Assembly (NCBI GenBank): GCA_018398585.1
Contig: JAGTTD010000001.1
Location: forward strand, 39,199,938-39,263,937
Direction of reading: 5' to 3'
From: Simmondsia chinensis
Taxonomy: Eukaryota; Streptophyta; Magnoliopsida; Caryophyllales; Simmondsiaceae
DNA length: 64,000 nt
The notes beneath the pieces were generated by a model, which was not told the DNA's origin, made no database searches, and saw only the letters and a list, made by a program, of their open reading frames with translations. The position numbers and the translations under genes are program-made. Of this stretch, positions 31,976 to 44,044 are shown in pieces (the first letter of the stretch is position 1; the number at the start of each line of letters is the position of its first letter).

Positions 31976-32585
31976 CAAATCAGTTACAAGAAAATATCCA
32001 AAATATCTCAACTAACTAAGAAAGTTCTAGAACAATCCTCAAACAGCACAACTGAACCCAGTCTAGCATGCTACGGTACCCTGGCAGTGATCTAAGACCT
32101 TGCTAACAATGTCAGAGGAGTGTAGGGACCCGCTGGGTTGGGTTGTGACATAGATAGTGTCACAGGCCCGAAGACAGTGTCACCCGACTGTGACCTGGAA
32201 CTGGGTGACAATGTGGCATGGATCTAGACATGGGATGGCAAGGTGGTGACACCAACAATGTCACAGGCACATTTAGGGCAAGCGCACAGCATGTGCTGCA
32301 CTCACAAGACCCAGCGGATGCTCAGGACAAGGCGTAGCATGCACAGGCCGTACGCTGCTAGACGCTATGCTGGCACGGCTATGCACAAGGCTTGTGCAGC
32401 CATGAGCAAGGCTTGCACACTCATGCCCATGTGATGCGCATAAATGCGCGATCCAAGCACCACCATGCGCTTGGTAGGACTTATCATGCGTAAATCATAG
32501 ATTGAACCCACTCTTTTATTCTTTTTACTATTTTTCATCAGGTGCGTGACAATGTCATTGGTTATGTCATGGCAAGCACATTAAA
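31976..32585 (-). repeat. 5' LTR of chromovirus, right piece
   Basis: Resumes with TACAAGAAAATATCC and follows the left LTR to TGTCATGGCAAGCACATTAAA. Directly followed by the AGTAC duplication at 32586-32590. Confidence 0.82.
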
Positions 32586-33709
32586 AGTACCCAGCAGGGG
32601 CTCTTCTTCAGAGGGAACTAACTGTGCATATGTGCATCTAATCCACACCTTTTACAACGTTAAGGAGAAGCATATCGAGGGACATATGGGCTTAGATAAG
32701 GCATAGAAACTTATGGCAAGTTCATATTACTAACCGAGTGCCAAAAGGGAGATTAACCGCTTTATAAGCCACTATTGGATTTGCCAAGTTTCAAAGGGAA
32801 CCACTATGATCACGGGACTTTACATGTTGTTTTCTATTCCATGTCATCCTTAGACTAATATCAACATTGACTTTGTACTTAACTTTCCTAGGATGAAGCA
32901 TGGAATTGATTCCACATTTGTGGTAATGGACAAATTTTCAAAGATGGGGCAACTAGCTTGTAAGAAGGTCACGGATACAGTATATGTTGCTCATTTGGAC
33001 TTTAAGAAGTTTATTGAGTTCACAATTTACCAACATCCATTGTTTCCATAAGGGAAATTCGCCACACACTTCTGAAGATGCTTATGAGCCGGGAGACTAC
33101 ATCTTGAACTTTAGCACCATTTACCATCCACAGACGAATGACCAAACAAAGGTGACTTTATTAGTCCCTGGGAAACTTTTTGAGATGCCTTCCAGCTGAA
33201 AGCATGAAGAATTAGGACCATAAGTTGTTCCAAGCAAGGTTTGCCTACAATTGCTCCATCAACCGCAATATTGGGTTTCCACATTTCATTATCGCGTATG
33301 TGTCCAAAACCCCAATTAGCACTCGATCTTGCCTATGTTCCACACCTCACACAAACATGTTTAAAGGACGAAGGCTTCATTTCCAATCATCATCATATCG
33401 GCCAACAGGCTCGTGAGAAGCTATGGAAAGCGAATTCAAAGTATAAGGTGGCAGTAGACAAGAAGAGAAGATCAGTGGAATTCAATGTGGGCAATTTTGA
33501 ATCAAGAAATGTACCTAGTAAGAGAATAAGTAAGCTATCATCATAGATAATCAGTCCTTTGAGAATAGTTAAGAAGATCAATCCCAACGCCTATCCCCTT
33601 CAACTACCAAGTGATATGTGGACTAGCATCATGTTCCTTACTTTTGTGACAATGAAGAAGACGGAGCTACTTCAAATATGAGGGTGAATCCTTTCCAATC
33701 TTAGTAGGA
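32586..33709 (+). pseudogene. outer gypsy integrase remnant
   Basis: Continues the element cut at 22129. Recognisable parts in several frames: the H...C zinc-binding region (HMGLDKA..., near 32680), the core (NIDFVLNFP near 32868, then VVMDKFSKM near 32920), HPQTNDQTKVT near 33126, and QAREKLWKANSKYKVAVDKK near 33405-33465, which leads into the C-terminal domain (NPNAYPLQLPS near 33580). More than ten stops. Ends with purine-rich sequence and the start of an LTR at 33710. Confidence 0.82.
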
Positions 33710-34150
33710 TGATGCAGACTAGGATAGGACTAAGGAATGAACTCTCTGAGATACCAGACAAGTAGGTTATTTGGCGATCAAGAAAACAGAGATCCAAGGA
33801 AGAAAACACCTTTGAGAAGCAACAATTAGAATCCTTCTAGTACTCAGCTGTAGTTGCACATTTTCTTTATTTTCTTATAATATCTAGAATCCTAGTAACA
33901 TTTAGTTTTCTCTATTCCTCTTTGTTTTTAGATATATTTTTGAGTGGTATTCAAAAAAGGAAAGTCAGCTATAAATGGCTCGTAACCCTTTACGGGAGGC
34001 AATTTTTCCCTTTATATATGAAATTAGCAGTTTATTTCTCCCTTGGGTTCCCTCGAAGGAGATTCAAATAAGGTTGTTGCTTTTATTCGTCTTAGCTTGA
34101 GTAATTCGAATCAAAGGAAGGTCATGATAATCTTTCATTTCATTCTTTTC
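33710..34150 (+). repeat. probable 3' LTR of outer gypsy (right end not defined)
   Basis: Starts TGATGCAGACTAGG after the GTAGGA purine tract. A TTTATATATGA box lies near 34011. No second LTR copy exists in the window, so the right end is a guess. Confidence 0.45.
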
Positions 34151-36115
34151 TAATTAAACGTCTATATATAGTTCAATCCATGCTTATTATGAAGCATAAG
34201 AATAATGGCATTTGGGTAATGTTAAGTGAGTTTTGATTGAGCCTAGAATTCAATAAATACCCTACACAGCTTCTTTTTGTTTAATATAACAAGTATATTT
34301 CCTCTAATCCTCCACAATAATATAAAATTTTGAAAAAAGGGGACTATAATTCGTGTTATTAGCTTTAAGTGGTTGTTTAAAAATAGAAAGTTTTCAATTT
34401 TCTTGAAAAATTTTCTTTAAAAGTTGGAAAATTGAAAAAGTTGTTAAGGAGCAAGCATCTTCATGTTTTCCCTATTCATTTGTGAAATTTGAAAATAGTT
34501 TAAACTATTTTTGTTTTCCCTATTCTTTTGAAAATTTTGAAAAATAGTTTAAACTATGTTTCATAATTTTCCACCAACATATTTCCCACAGCTTCTTCAT
34601 GTTTTTTCTTTTTTCGATAATTAGCAAGAAAAAACTCGTGATATAAAAACCGACATCCTTTGAAGGAGACTCGAAAAGCACACGCAAAATTATCTATCAC
34701 ACCCTAACAATATCCAAACAAAACACTGAACTCCAGCGAGATCACTTGCAACCACACAATCCCAATTGCTTCAGCTGACCCTAATAATAGCACCCCCAGC
34801 GACCATATTTGCATCCAACTAGACGCAGCCGTCATATATTATATTACCTTGAGCACCCCACCAGCTTTTTATTCAGTACATTTTTAGATACCTTGTTTGA
34901 AGAACCTCATACCAAACCTCGATTCAGAATCCTAGATCACCATTATTCCAGATAACAAACAACCTACCTGAACCCTCGACTATCGAACAGGAATTCCAAC
35001 CACAATTTCGGCTTCCCCAACCCGCGAAATAGATCTCAGATTGATACCTCTACGTTTTACCTCAACTAAGCTAAGAATTGAGGGCCTAATAAACTCACTA
35101 GGTCTCAAAATGCTGACTATTCTCTTGACTCACAATTCCATACACATTCTAAAGGACTCAGCTTCATTGTTGATCAGGGAGAACTGAACCCCTTGTTTTA
35201 TGATCTTTCTTCTTCTTCTTCTTCTTCTTCTTGACCCTCCCACCTATAGCTTTGTCCTCAATGAATGAAAGGAATCTAAAATGTCCTTCTCTGGCCCATG
35301 GAAAGAAAGACCTAGATTCTAACCAATCTCCCAGGTTTGAGCAATTCAAGACTGATTGGAGGAGGGGAGGGGAGATGTAGCAGGATTCTGAGTAACAAGG
35401 AAGGAAGAAGGATTTGGGCACAAGGGAGTTTCAACAACTATTTCAGCCTCAAATTTAATTCTACGTAACAATGAATGCTCTCAACTCTATTTAATGCAAG
35501 AAGCTCCTTATTTTCCCTATCTATTCCAATCGAGATACATGTGCTTTCCTCTTCATGATTTAAATTTTCTTCCCACATATCATGATTTCTCTTATTTTCG
35601 ACTTTCTTTTCTTTCTCTTTTTCATTCCACCCTTCTCTTTCCCTGTCTTCACTCTCTCTCTCTCTCTCTCACCCTTGTCATCAAGCGTTATGATTAAATT
35701 GTCTGCACTTTGGAATAAAGTATCTCAAAATGGCATTGGTATTCAAACCTATAGCCATAGTCAATTCAGATCGGTTATCCTAATTTCTCAGATGTGGCTC
35801 AAATCAGATTATTGTGTTTTCATATTTACAAATGTCACATATGTAAATAATACTCAATTTTAAGAAAATTAAAAAAATTGAGATCACTTGAATGCATTTT
35901 CAAATTTTCTTTTGGAAAATTGTTAATAATTTTACATTGCTAACATAATTTCCAAATGTAAAACAGTGAAGGATAACAATCCAAGCAATTGTTTGAAGCA
36001 CTAGTTTAAGAATCTGCTTTAAGAAATAGTTATATTACCAATTTGTTTCTACTTTGTATTCTCTATAACTAGCTTGTGTTGTAACCCTATTTATCATTCA
36101 ATTTAATAAAGTTTT
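34151..36115. other. non-coding region with simple repeats
   Basis: A duplicated block with GAAAATAGTTTAAACTAT at about 34490-34560, a (TTC)n run at 35207-35233 and a (CT)n run at 35651-35669. A minus-strand frame at 35164-35421 owes its lysine run to the TTC repeat and is not convincing as a gene. Confidence 0.5.
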
Positions 36116-36734
36116 TGATGCAGCGAGTAAGTGAAAATTTAGGGAAAATGAGAAGGTTCGACGGCCTTCCCTTAATTTTATTAATTGCTAATAAAACAAA
36201 AGGGAAAATAAACACTTAATCTCACAATCCGAGAAAGAAACTCAAAATTGAAGTATAAATCTGAAAATAAGCTAATTAAAAACCCTAGGTTCCTCTTATA
36301 TTTATAGAGGAGCTAATTTACTTTAAGTCAAACTCTAAGAGATAAATAAAGATACAAAAAGATAAATATAACACTAGAGATAACTACTAAAATGCTAAGA
36401 GATAAAACTGATAAACAAATCCTAATCAACTCATCCTCCTAACCACCGCGTATGTCATCAGCTCGTGCCCCAGTCATGCCGCCAGTTGTCGTGCTGCCAA
36501 CCCTTCTCTTGCCTTGTACCATCATGACCGCCAAGACATTCTCAGGTCTTCCAGCTCCACATCTCTGTTTCCGCCAACTATGTATCCGCCAATCGTGTAT
36601 CCTGCCAAGGAATCCGCCAATCTCGGACCCGAGGCAGCATCTTCCCTTCTAACCTTAGCTTCCTCATCCCGCCTATTCCTAGCTCGCCCTTTTGACCAGC
36701 TTAACCCACCAAAGGCCTTTTGGTGGCTGCATCA
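36116..36734 (-). repeat. 3' LTR
   Basis: Contains TATTTATAGAGG near 36299 (minus-strand TATAAATA). Adjacent polypurine tract CGGGAGAGAA on the minus strand at 36735-36750. Confidence 0.82.
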
Positions 36735-36779
36735 TTCTCTCCCGGTTGGAGAGAATTCGCTCTCGTATTCTCCAAGAGA

Positions 36780-37340
36780 TCAAGAGATCTTCCTTCTCGG
36801 TAAGGCGTTGTCGTGAACCCACTCTAGCCGGTATTGTGCCTTCCTTATTGGCGGTAAGCTATACGCCAACCCTCTTGGGCGAAGCTCCTTTGATAAACTC
36901 CTCACCCTATCCGACTCCGCCTCCTCGTCATGGCTGGGCTCATTATACATGGGCTCATCGAATATGGGTGGAGAAGATAGATCAAGATTTAGTGCCTCTT
37001 CAAGGGCAGGTCCTCCTCCATTAAACTCCGGTATTTCAATCTGGAGGCCGAATTCCCACCTCCGATCATCAAAATCGTTGGCGTTGCCGGTAAAAAGCCA
37101 AGCTCTCTGCTGCCTTCGATCCAGTAGCTCAACATCCGGGAACGGATTCTGAAATTTCTCATCCGTATTGTCATAAGCACCCAGTGTTAATGGGCGTTGG
37201 AGCTGGGTTCCTGGTTCAAGACCGGGATTTGCCCCGCTCCATTCGTCGGAATTTCTCCTCCAACTCCTCAAACTTCCTCAAGGTTTGCCTTTGGAAGTTT
37301 CGCTCGTAAACGTCCTCAATGGTTACGTATTTTTGCTATT
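36780..37340 (-). pseudogene. truncated gag of non-autonomous element
   Basis: An open frame at 36780-37271 of 163 residues, with NANDFDDRRWEFGLQIEIPE near 37090-37030 and PPIFDEPMYNEPSHDEE near 36965-36915. The first segment matches the gag at 43675-44025, the second matches the + strand element at 45316-45345 (IFHEPMYDEP). No capsid core, zinc knuckle or protease. The start lies near 37340 after the primer site, with a frame change near 37270. Confidence 0.7.
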
Positions 37341-37366
37341 GACGAGCCATCTCAAAAATCATTCTG

Positions 37367-37380
37367 AGCTCTGATACCTA
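37367..37380 (-). promoter_or_regulatory. primer binding site variant
   Basis: TAGGTATCAGAGC on the minus strand, one mismatch to TGGTATCAGAGC. Confidence 0.75.
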
Positions 37381-37381
37381 C

Positions 37382-37985
37382 TTATGCAGAGCGTAAGTGG
37401 AAATTTAGGGGAAACGGGAAGGTTCGACGATCTTCCCTTAATTTTATTAATTTCAAATAAAACAAAACTGGAAATAAACACTCTCATCTCACAATCCGAG
37501 AAAGAGGCTCAAAATAGAAGTATAAATCTAAAAATAAGCTAATTAAAAACCCTAGGTCCTCTTGTATTTACAGAGAAGCTAATTTACTTTAAACAAACTC
37601 TTAAGAGATAAATAAACATACTAAAAGATAAATATAACACTAGAGATACTACTAAAATGCTAAGAGATATAACTGATAAACAAATCCTAATCAAACTCAT
37701 CCACCTAACCACCGCGTATGTCATCAACTCGTGTCCCAGTCATGCCGCCAGTTCTCATGCCGCCAACCTTTCTCTTACCGTGTACCATCATGACCACCAA
37801 GATATTCTCGTGTCTTCTAGCTCTGCATCTCTATTTCCGCCAATCGTGTACCCGCCAAGGAATCCACCAATCTCGGACCCGATGCAGCATCTTCCCGTCT
37901 AACCGTGGCATCCTCATCCCGCCCATTTCTAGCTCCCCCGTCTTGACCGGCTTAATCTGCCAAAGGCCTTTTGACGGCTGCATCA
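37382..37985 (-). repeat. 5' LTR
   Basis: Same order of words as 36116-36734, about 90% alike by eye. Inner end has drifted to TTATGCAG. Confidence 0.82.
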
Positions 37986-37990
37986 GTTTT

Positions 37991-40518
37991 ATACTTTTCA
38001 CACCCTAAACTTCTAAAATTTCAGGACTGGCCCTACAAAACAAGAATGAAATCGAGAGAGTGGAATGTCGATAGTTGGTTGGATTGATGAGAGCCAAGTG
38101 GTATTCACTTAGACACTCAACTAGTCTTGTCTAGGAATCCCTTTAGAGAAGAGAAGGTTTCTAAGTGGTGCACATCCTCCTTTGTCATTGGTATCATATC
38201 CATCCAAATCTTCTTGCTTTTGGAAAATTTTGATTTCCCATATGCTCTCATTGTCTTAAAATTTTAAAAAGTTATTAGATACTTTCTTTCTTTTTTTCTA
38301 ATAGTTATGTGGTGATCCCGCAAGACACGTTAACTTGTAAGGGACTGTAAAAGTAATTAGGGGAACTGTTATCTTAATCAACACTCAAAATGATTTAACC
38401 ACTTATTAGTGGCCTTTTTGTGTTGATTATGTTGGTTTTGGTAAGTAAACAGGGTTAGAGTTTTGAATTTGGATCTATTATCCAAGGCATGATATTGGTT
38501 TTGGTAGTGTTTTCTCGGATGGAGTTCAAATCGGATATTGTGTTTTCATATTTTGGATTTGCTCCAATTTTCATGAATTTTGCTAAACCATTGCCAAAGA
38601 AATTCGCTTCTCTTATGTGATGAGAAATGATGGAACCTCTTAAATTAGATGTTGGTGATGTGATTTAACTTAAACATGAGGTGGTGTTTTTAGTTTGTAA
38701 CACCATAACACAACATATGGAGAATGAAGCTCTAGAAATATCTTCAGTTCTCTGCACCACTCTTTCGGGAATAAGATTTGTATTACAAATAAAATAACTT
38801 CATGTTTCATTGCATTAGATTCATATATACGTGTTATGTTTCTCAAAAAGACAGCTTTAAAACTATTGAAAAGATAGCTTTACAACTATCTTTCCAATCT
38901 CACGACATTCCCTACTATCCCTAAAAAAACCTAATTTGCTGCATACTTATGTGATTTATTCAAAGAATAATAATTAAACACCTAAAAGAATATAAACCCA
39001 CTTTACATAGATTTTTGGTACCCTCCATCACCTAAAGTATCAAATATGGTATATTTTGCTCTAATCATTGACCAATATATAAATGCTAAAATGTTCTTAA
39101 TTCATATATGTAATTTTGTAACTAATGTACGTGGTAGGTTATAGTTGGATCATAAAGAAGTAGTATTAAATAGTTATTTTCATAAATTATTAACTGGATG
39201 CGTGTATATTGAATGTGCAAACTGAATAATGAATTGAGTATACAGAATATATAATTATTTTTCTTCCCATTTTGGGGCCTAGTTAAAAGCACATGATCCT
39301 TGACTTTGGAATTGGCACCAACAAATGAAAAAGATGAGACATAATGAATCTTTGCAAAGACCTTGAGCAAGAAAAACTTCAAAAAAGTGCTTCAAAAACA
39401 CCTGTGTGTTGAAGGAAGAAAAAAGGGGGCAAGAAACAAAGATATTTTCCACATAAAGCTTATTTTTACTTTCCTCGAGTAACTTTCATTAGGGGGAAAA
39501 CTTAGATATAGTCACTCTAAAGTTTGGCCTTTCTATTACCCTAATACTATCTCGTTCTAATATAAAATGATATGTCTCAAGATTTAAAAGTTTTACCACT
39601 TATCTAACCTATGTCACACTTTGACGAATTTTCACTGGAAAATGATGACTTATAACATAATTTCTATGATGTGTACATTGGTAGGGATGGCAATGGGCCG
39701 AGATGAGTACCGATGGCAGCTCCTCCACACCCGCACCGCCATTGAAATTCACACCTACCAACCATCCAATTACCCTGCCCAATACTCTGTAGTGATATGA
39801 AGTGAACCTCGATGGATACAAGCCCCATATCCATACCCGTCCCACTAGCTACCACCGGATAACCCATGGGTATCCAATATCCATATCAGTCCTTGAGTAA
39901 ATTATTTAAAATCATATTTTGATATCCAATTATATTTTGCAATATTATGTGATAGAAAATTTAAGTACATAAATTGTACGCATACATCTTTTTCTTCTTA
40001 AATTAATTAATACAAAGTTTTTGGGGGGGGGGGGGGGGGGGGGGGGGGGGTAGGGGACGCAGAGTCGATCCAAGGCGGGGCAGGATGGGCGGGGTGGATG
40101 CTTACATGTGTTGAGTTACCTATTCCACTTGCACCCATACTCGTCCAAACACCACAAGCACCTTCTAGTAATAGGTTTGACCGGCCAATTTGTCATCTAT
40201 ATATTTAGTATCCGTTACAAGAATCCAATAATTTTTTCCTCAAAAATCTAACATAGCATTTAATCTTGGCAAAATATAGCTATCTTTATCCATAATTTTG
40301 TAGATTTTTGTCGTATTTCGGCAAATTGAAGTCACAAATGTTAATGTGGTACACACATAATACCAAAATTAAATACATCTTAAAAGTTCCAAACCTTATG
40401 GTACTTTACATATATATATATATATTGAAATATCGTAATATCTTGACGATAAATAATGAAATTACCTCCCTTGAGTACATTAATAAAATTATATTGTTAG
40501 GAAAAAGTAAAATAGAAA

Positions 40519-40578
<60 letters not shown>

Positions 40579-40856
40579 TAATATTTTAGTGATGAGAACC
40601 AATCAACGAGAATTATCCTTTATGACTTTGTTGAGTACACATATTCTCTTGCTTTCTTATTCTTCTATTTCAGTTTTATTCCCAATTAATGCTAAATGCA
40701 GGTTGAAATTATAGACATTGAGCATTAGGCCCCACAACCGGCCTTCTTTTTTTTTTTTTTTTTTTAATAATTAAGAAGAGGGAAATCGAAAGGAAAGTAA
40801 AAAGACAAAATAAAAACAAAATCACAAATCTTCGATTTCAAGTATAAATACGCATT
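37991..40856. other. non-coding region with long simple repeats
   Basis: No domain found. Notable are a run of 28 G at 40023-40050, about 27 AT units at 40521-40575 and a T run at 40747-40765. The stretch from 39682 (GGGATGGCAATGGG) to about 40145 holds repeated words about CCATACCC/GGGTATGG that recall a common plant DNA-transposon-like repeat; no ends were found. Confidence 0.5.
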
Positions 40857-41239
40857 TGAGGCAGCGCGTACAAGTGGGATTTAAGAACAGGAAGATTCAA
40901 CGACCTTTCATTTAACTTTTACTACGAAAATAATAAAAACAAGGGAGGAAAAATCGCCCAATTTCTCATAACCCAAAAAAGAAAGAAACCCTAAAAAATT
41001 GATAATCAAATCTAAAAATTATGAAAAGCTAAGAAACATAGATTTTCTCTTTCTTAAATAGAGAAGCTAATTGACTTATAATAAAATACTAAAAAGATAA
41101 TTATAAATAAAATCTGAAAATTAATCCTATTTGAAGTTAAACTCTTCCTCAGCAGCGTCTCCATGCTCCACATCCCCATACCCGCCAACCATCATACCCA
41201 CCACATCGTACCCGCCAAGCCTGTTAACGAGCTGCATCA
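40857..41239 (-). repeat. 3' LTR
   Basis: 383 bp, plus-strand start TGAGGCAGCGCG and end GCTGCATCA. Preceded on the element strand by the polypurine tract CCCGGGAGGA. Confidence 0.85.
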
Positions 41240-41249
41240 TCCTCCCGGG

Positions 41250-42320
41250 CTAGAGGGAATTCGCCCTCAAATTCGCCAGAGAATCAGCAGGATTATTGTC
41301 ACCAAAGTAAGGAAAAAGGTGTTTGATGTTGAACACGTCAGAGGTCTTCGTACCGGGTGGAAGCTGAAGACGATAAGCATTGTCGTTGATCTTCTCAAGT
41401 ACCGCCAAAGGTCCAATCTTGTGAGTTGTCAGCTTGTTATATTCCCGCACCGAAAACTGTTCCCCCGTCAAGATTTCAAAACCTTATCGCCTAACTGAAA
41501 TTGAACTGCCTGACATTTCTTGTCACTTGCCATCTTGTACTTGGCGATAGCTTCCAACAGTCGAGCTTTGGTTTGCTCATGGATGTCTTGAAGGGCAGAG
41601 ATGAAGTCTTCCGCCTTTCCGCGAGGACGAGCTAGATCCAGAACAGGCGCCAAGTCTATCCAAGATCGTGGCACAAAGCCATAGACAACTTTGAATGGCG
41701 CAAAACCCGTACTTCTATTAACAGAGTTGTTGTAGGTGAACTCAGCCTAGTGTAGCTTCGACTCCAGTCCTCTAACGTTATCAGCAACAAGGCATCAAAG
41801 GAGATTGCCTAATGAGCGGTTGGTGACTTCGGTTTGTCCATCCGTTTGAGGATGATGGACTATGATGAAGGTGAGAGATGCATTCGCCAACTTCCATAAC
41901 GTCTTATAGAAAGAGTTGACGAACCTGACATCCCTATCAGAGACGATGTTAATCGGTAACCCATATAACTTGTACACCTAAGGGAAGTATAGTCCTGCCA
42001 CATGTATGGCGTTAGCAGCCTTCTTACACCCAATAGATTGTGCCATCTTTCAAAACCGATCAACCATGATGAATATTGAATCGATGCCTCCCCGTGTCTG
42101 TGGTTGTCCCAATACGAAGCCCATACTGACATCCACCCATGGCTAACCCGAAACCGATAAAGGAAGGTATGGACCTGCGTTGGTCATTCCACCTTTTGAA
42201 ACCTAACAAATGCGGCAACGTCTGACAAACCTTTCTACTTCTTTCCTCAATGAACGCCAGTAATAGTTGGCACTAACGAGCTGTAGTGTCTTGTCTCGCC
42301 CCATATGCCCTTCGTTATGT
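41250..42320 (-). pseudogene. gypsy integrase remnant
   Basis: Blocks in at least three frames: the CxxC-type zinc finger region near 42230, [14 protein letters not shown] near 42130 (frame-shifted core start), GLPINIVSDRDVRFVNSFYK near 41960-41900 (catalytic Asp), HHPQTDGQTEVTNRSLGNLL near 41855-41795 (catalytic Glu), and the C-terminal QFQLGDKVLKS, EYNKLTTHKIGPLAVLEKIN and NAYRLQLPPGTKTSDVFNI segments at 41500-41310. The end with LRANSL lies next to the polypurine tract, as in the outer gypsy at 33690. Confidence 0.85.
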
Positions 42321-42529
42321 TTCTCCTCAACGATCTTCAGCCGCGGACTTAAATCCGGAATACAAAGTTGGTTCCCTTTGAAGAGAAACCCATCATGAAT
42401 GAAATATCTGGCAATCGAGCCGGATTGGGCATCCCACCATATGTTACCAAAGGTGAGATCACCTTCGTACTATTCTGCCAACTGCTCAAATCCTATTACA
42501 GTCACTCTACTCTGCGACAAGATATGGTT

Positions 42530-42870
42530 CCACCTATTCAGTGCATGCATCACTTTTGTTCAAAGCGCCAAACTTATGCTTGATTACGAAGTGAAAAGGC
42601 TGAATGTAGCTTGCATAATTGGCGTGTCGATCTGATAGCTTATCTTGGTTGTTTATGTACTTCAATGCAACGTTGTCAGAGTACAATATGAACTCTCTGT
42701 TGGCAAGGTAGGACTTCCAATGCCTCAGCGCCCTAACCACCACGCAGAACTCAATGTCGTAGGTAGAGTAATTCAACTTACTCCAATCAAGCTTCTCATT
42801 GAAGTATGCTATTGGCCTCCCCTCTTGGCTAAGCACAGTGCCAATTCCGATGAAAAGATGGATACAGCGC
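42530..42870 (-). pseudogene. gypsy RNase H
   Basis: IGTVLSQEGRPIAYFNEKLD (catalytic region start), LRHWKSYLANREFILYSDN (Asp) and VALKYINNQDKLSDRHANYA follow the gypsy RNase H pattern. The domain begins abruptly at the 47-bp duplicated block, with the RT and the first RNase H strand missing. Confidence 0.85.
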
Positions 42871-42917
42871 CAATGTCGTAGGTAGAGTAATTCAACTTAC
42901 TCCAATCAAGCTTCTCA
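42752..42917. repeat. 47-bp direct duplication at a deletion junction
   Basis: 42752-42798 and 42871-42917 are identical over 47 bp. The first copy is a natural part of RNase H. The second sits exactly between gag and RNase H, where RT should be. Confidence 0.92.
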
Positions 42918-44044
42918 CCGGGGGCTGCCTTGCCGAATAGGCCAATTCTGATGAATACGGCATCAATAGAGCCTTGCTGGGTCTGTCACCCTTATGGCAC
43001 TTAGTAGCACGATGCCCCACCTCTCCCCACTTGAAGTAACGGGTCCTTGAAGTGCCAGCCAAGTCCTGAGTAGCCGATTTATCAGAATTGGAGACTACTG
43101 GCCTGTTCTGGGCATTCTGACTTGGTGGTGCTCTCGCTTGGTCTCTTCCGCCAACTTGTGCCCCCCAGGCTTCGCCAACTTGGCCATGCCTTTGCTGCTG
43201 TTCTACATTCACGGCCCTTAAGCTTGCCTCCGAGATGGAAAAGATGTCAAACATGTTCAACACCTCCTGTATAGACTCCTTCAACCCGCCAATATAACGG
43301 TCCCACAATTGCTTTCCGGTCTCCCCCAAGTCATCCCTAGCAACTAATGAATAGAACTTCGCCGTGTACTCCTCCACGAATCTAGAGCCCAGATGCAAGC
43401 CTTGCAGTCATCGGTACATCATCTTGGCGTGATTGTGAAGTAGGAAGGTGCCTCTCATATGCTTCTTCATCTTCTCCCATGACTCTATCTTCGCCTTCCC
43501 TTAACGAAGCCACGTGTGTTTCAGCTGCTGCTCCCTGGCAGCAGCTCTACCTCATAACCGAATAGCAACCAATGGCGCCTGTTTCCTCTCCGGAACCTCC
43601 TTGAGCTCGAGAACCTCCTCCACCACAGCCAGCCAATCCCAGAAATCCCCTGGGAGTCCTCCTCTATTAAACTTCTAGATCTCAATTCGGAGACCGGATT
43701 CCCACCTCCGATCATCGAAATCGTTAGTGTTGCCGATATTGGGCCGATGCCTCCTCAGTCTCTGATCTGGTAACTTAGCGTCTAGGAATAGGTTTTGAAA
43801 GCTCTCCCCCGCTTCGTCCTCACCACCCCTCACCAGTGGGTTTTGAGGTTGCTCATCCGGGTCTTGATCCGGGTTTGCACCCAATTGAATCAAGCACCTT
43901 TTGATGCACCGGAAACTCTCTTCCATATCCTCGAATCTCCTCTCACTCTGTTGTTGTACATCTAGCTCGTAAATTTCTCCGACGTCGGCGTACCTCTGTC
44001 GCCCACGAGCCAACTCAGAAGTCATTATGCACTGTGATACAGAC
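42918..44044 (-). pseudogene. gypsy gag
   Basis: N-terminal part 44025-43675 (RGRQRYADVGEIYELDVQQQ, then CLIQLGANPDQDP), middle part 43715-43520 in a shifted frame, and capsid plus nucleocapsid 43398-42918 (VEEYTAKFYSLVARDD, then LWDRYIGGLKESIQEVLNMF). The zinc knuckle reads YFKWGEVGHRATKC: the first two of its CCHC cysteines are replaced by Tyr and Trp, so it could not hold zinc. Frame changes near 43690 and 43400. Confidence 0.85.

Larger units (their letters stand above)
22130..32585 (-). mobile_element. Ty3/gypsy chromovirus, internally deleted and itself split
   Basis: Left LTR 22130-22940, internal remnants of gag, protease and chromodomain between about 22941 and 25005, then the right LTR in two pieces (25006-25260 and 31976-32585) around an RTE LINE. 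AGTAC flanks the whole (22125-22129 and 32586-32590). RT, RNase H and integrase are missing, so the copy depended on others or was deleted after insertion. The chromodomain with a following LEDK segment marks it as a chromovirus. Confidence 0.85.
36116..37985 (-). mobile_element. gag-only non-autonomous gypsy-type element
   Basis: LTRs 36116-36734 and about 37382-37985, ends TGATGCAGC...GCTGCATCA, flanked by GTTTT (36111-36115 and 37986-37990). The 650-bp interior carries a primer-site variant and a fragment of gag only. The gag matches the N-terminal region of the gag in the element at 40857-44440 (DFDDRRWE-GL-IEI wording). It would need enzymes from such a relative. Confidence 0.85.

Noticed and set aside
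34490..34560. Duplicated GAAAATAGTTTAAACTAT as a regulatory operator
   Set aside because: Two AT-rich copies in non-coding DNA with no gene nearby; a simple local duplication explains them.
35164..35421. Minus-strand 85-residue frame with a run of lysines
   Set aside because: The lysine run is translated TTC microsatellite; the rest has no recognisable domain.
40023..40050. Run of 28 G as a functional G-quadruplex or telomere-like element
   Set aside because: A homopolymer of this length is more likely a slippage product or a sequencing/assembly artefact; nothing around it supports a role.
39682..40150. DNA transposon with GGGATGGCAATGGG terminus
   Set aside because: Only one possible end was seen, with no matching inverted end or target duplication.
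40308..40589. Plus-strand frame with repeated Tyr-Ile
   Set aside because: It is translated AT microsatellite (40521-40575).
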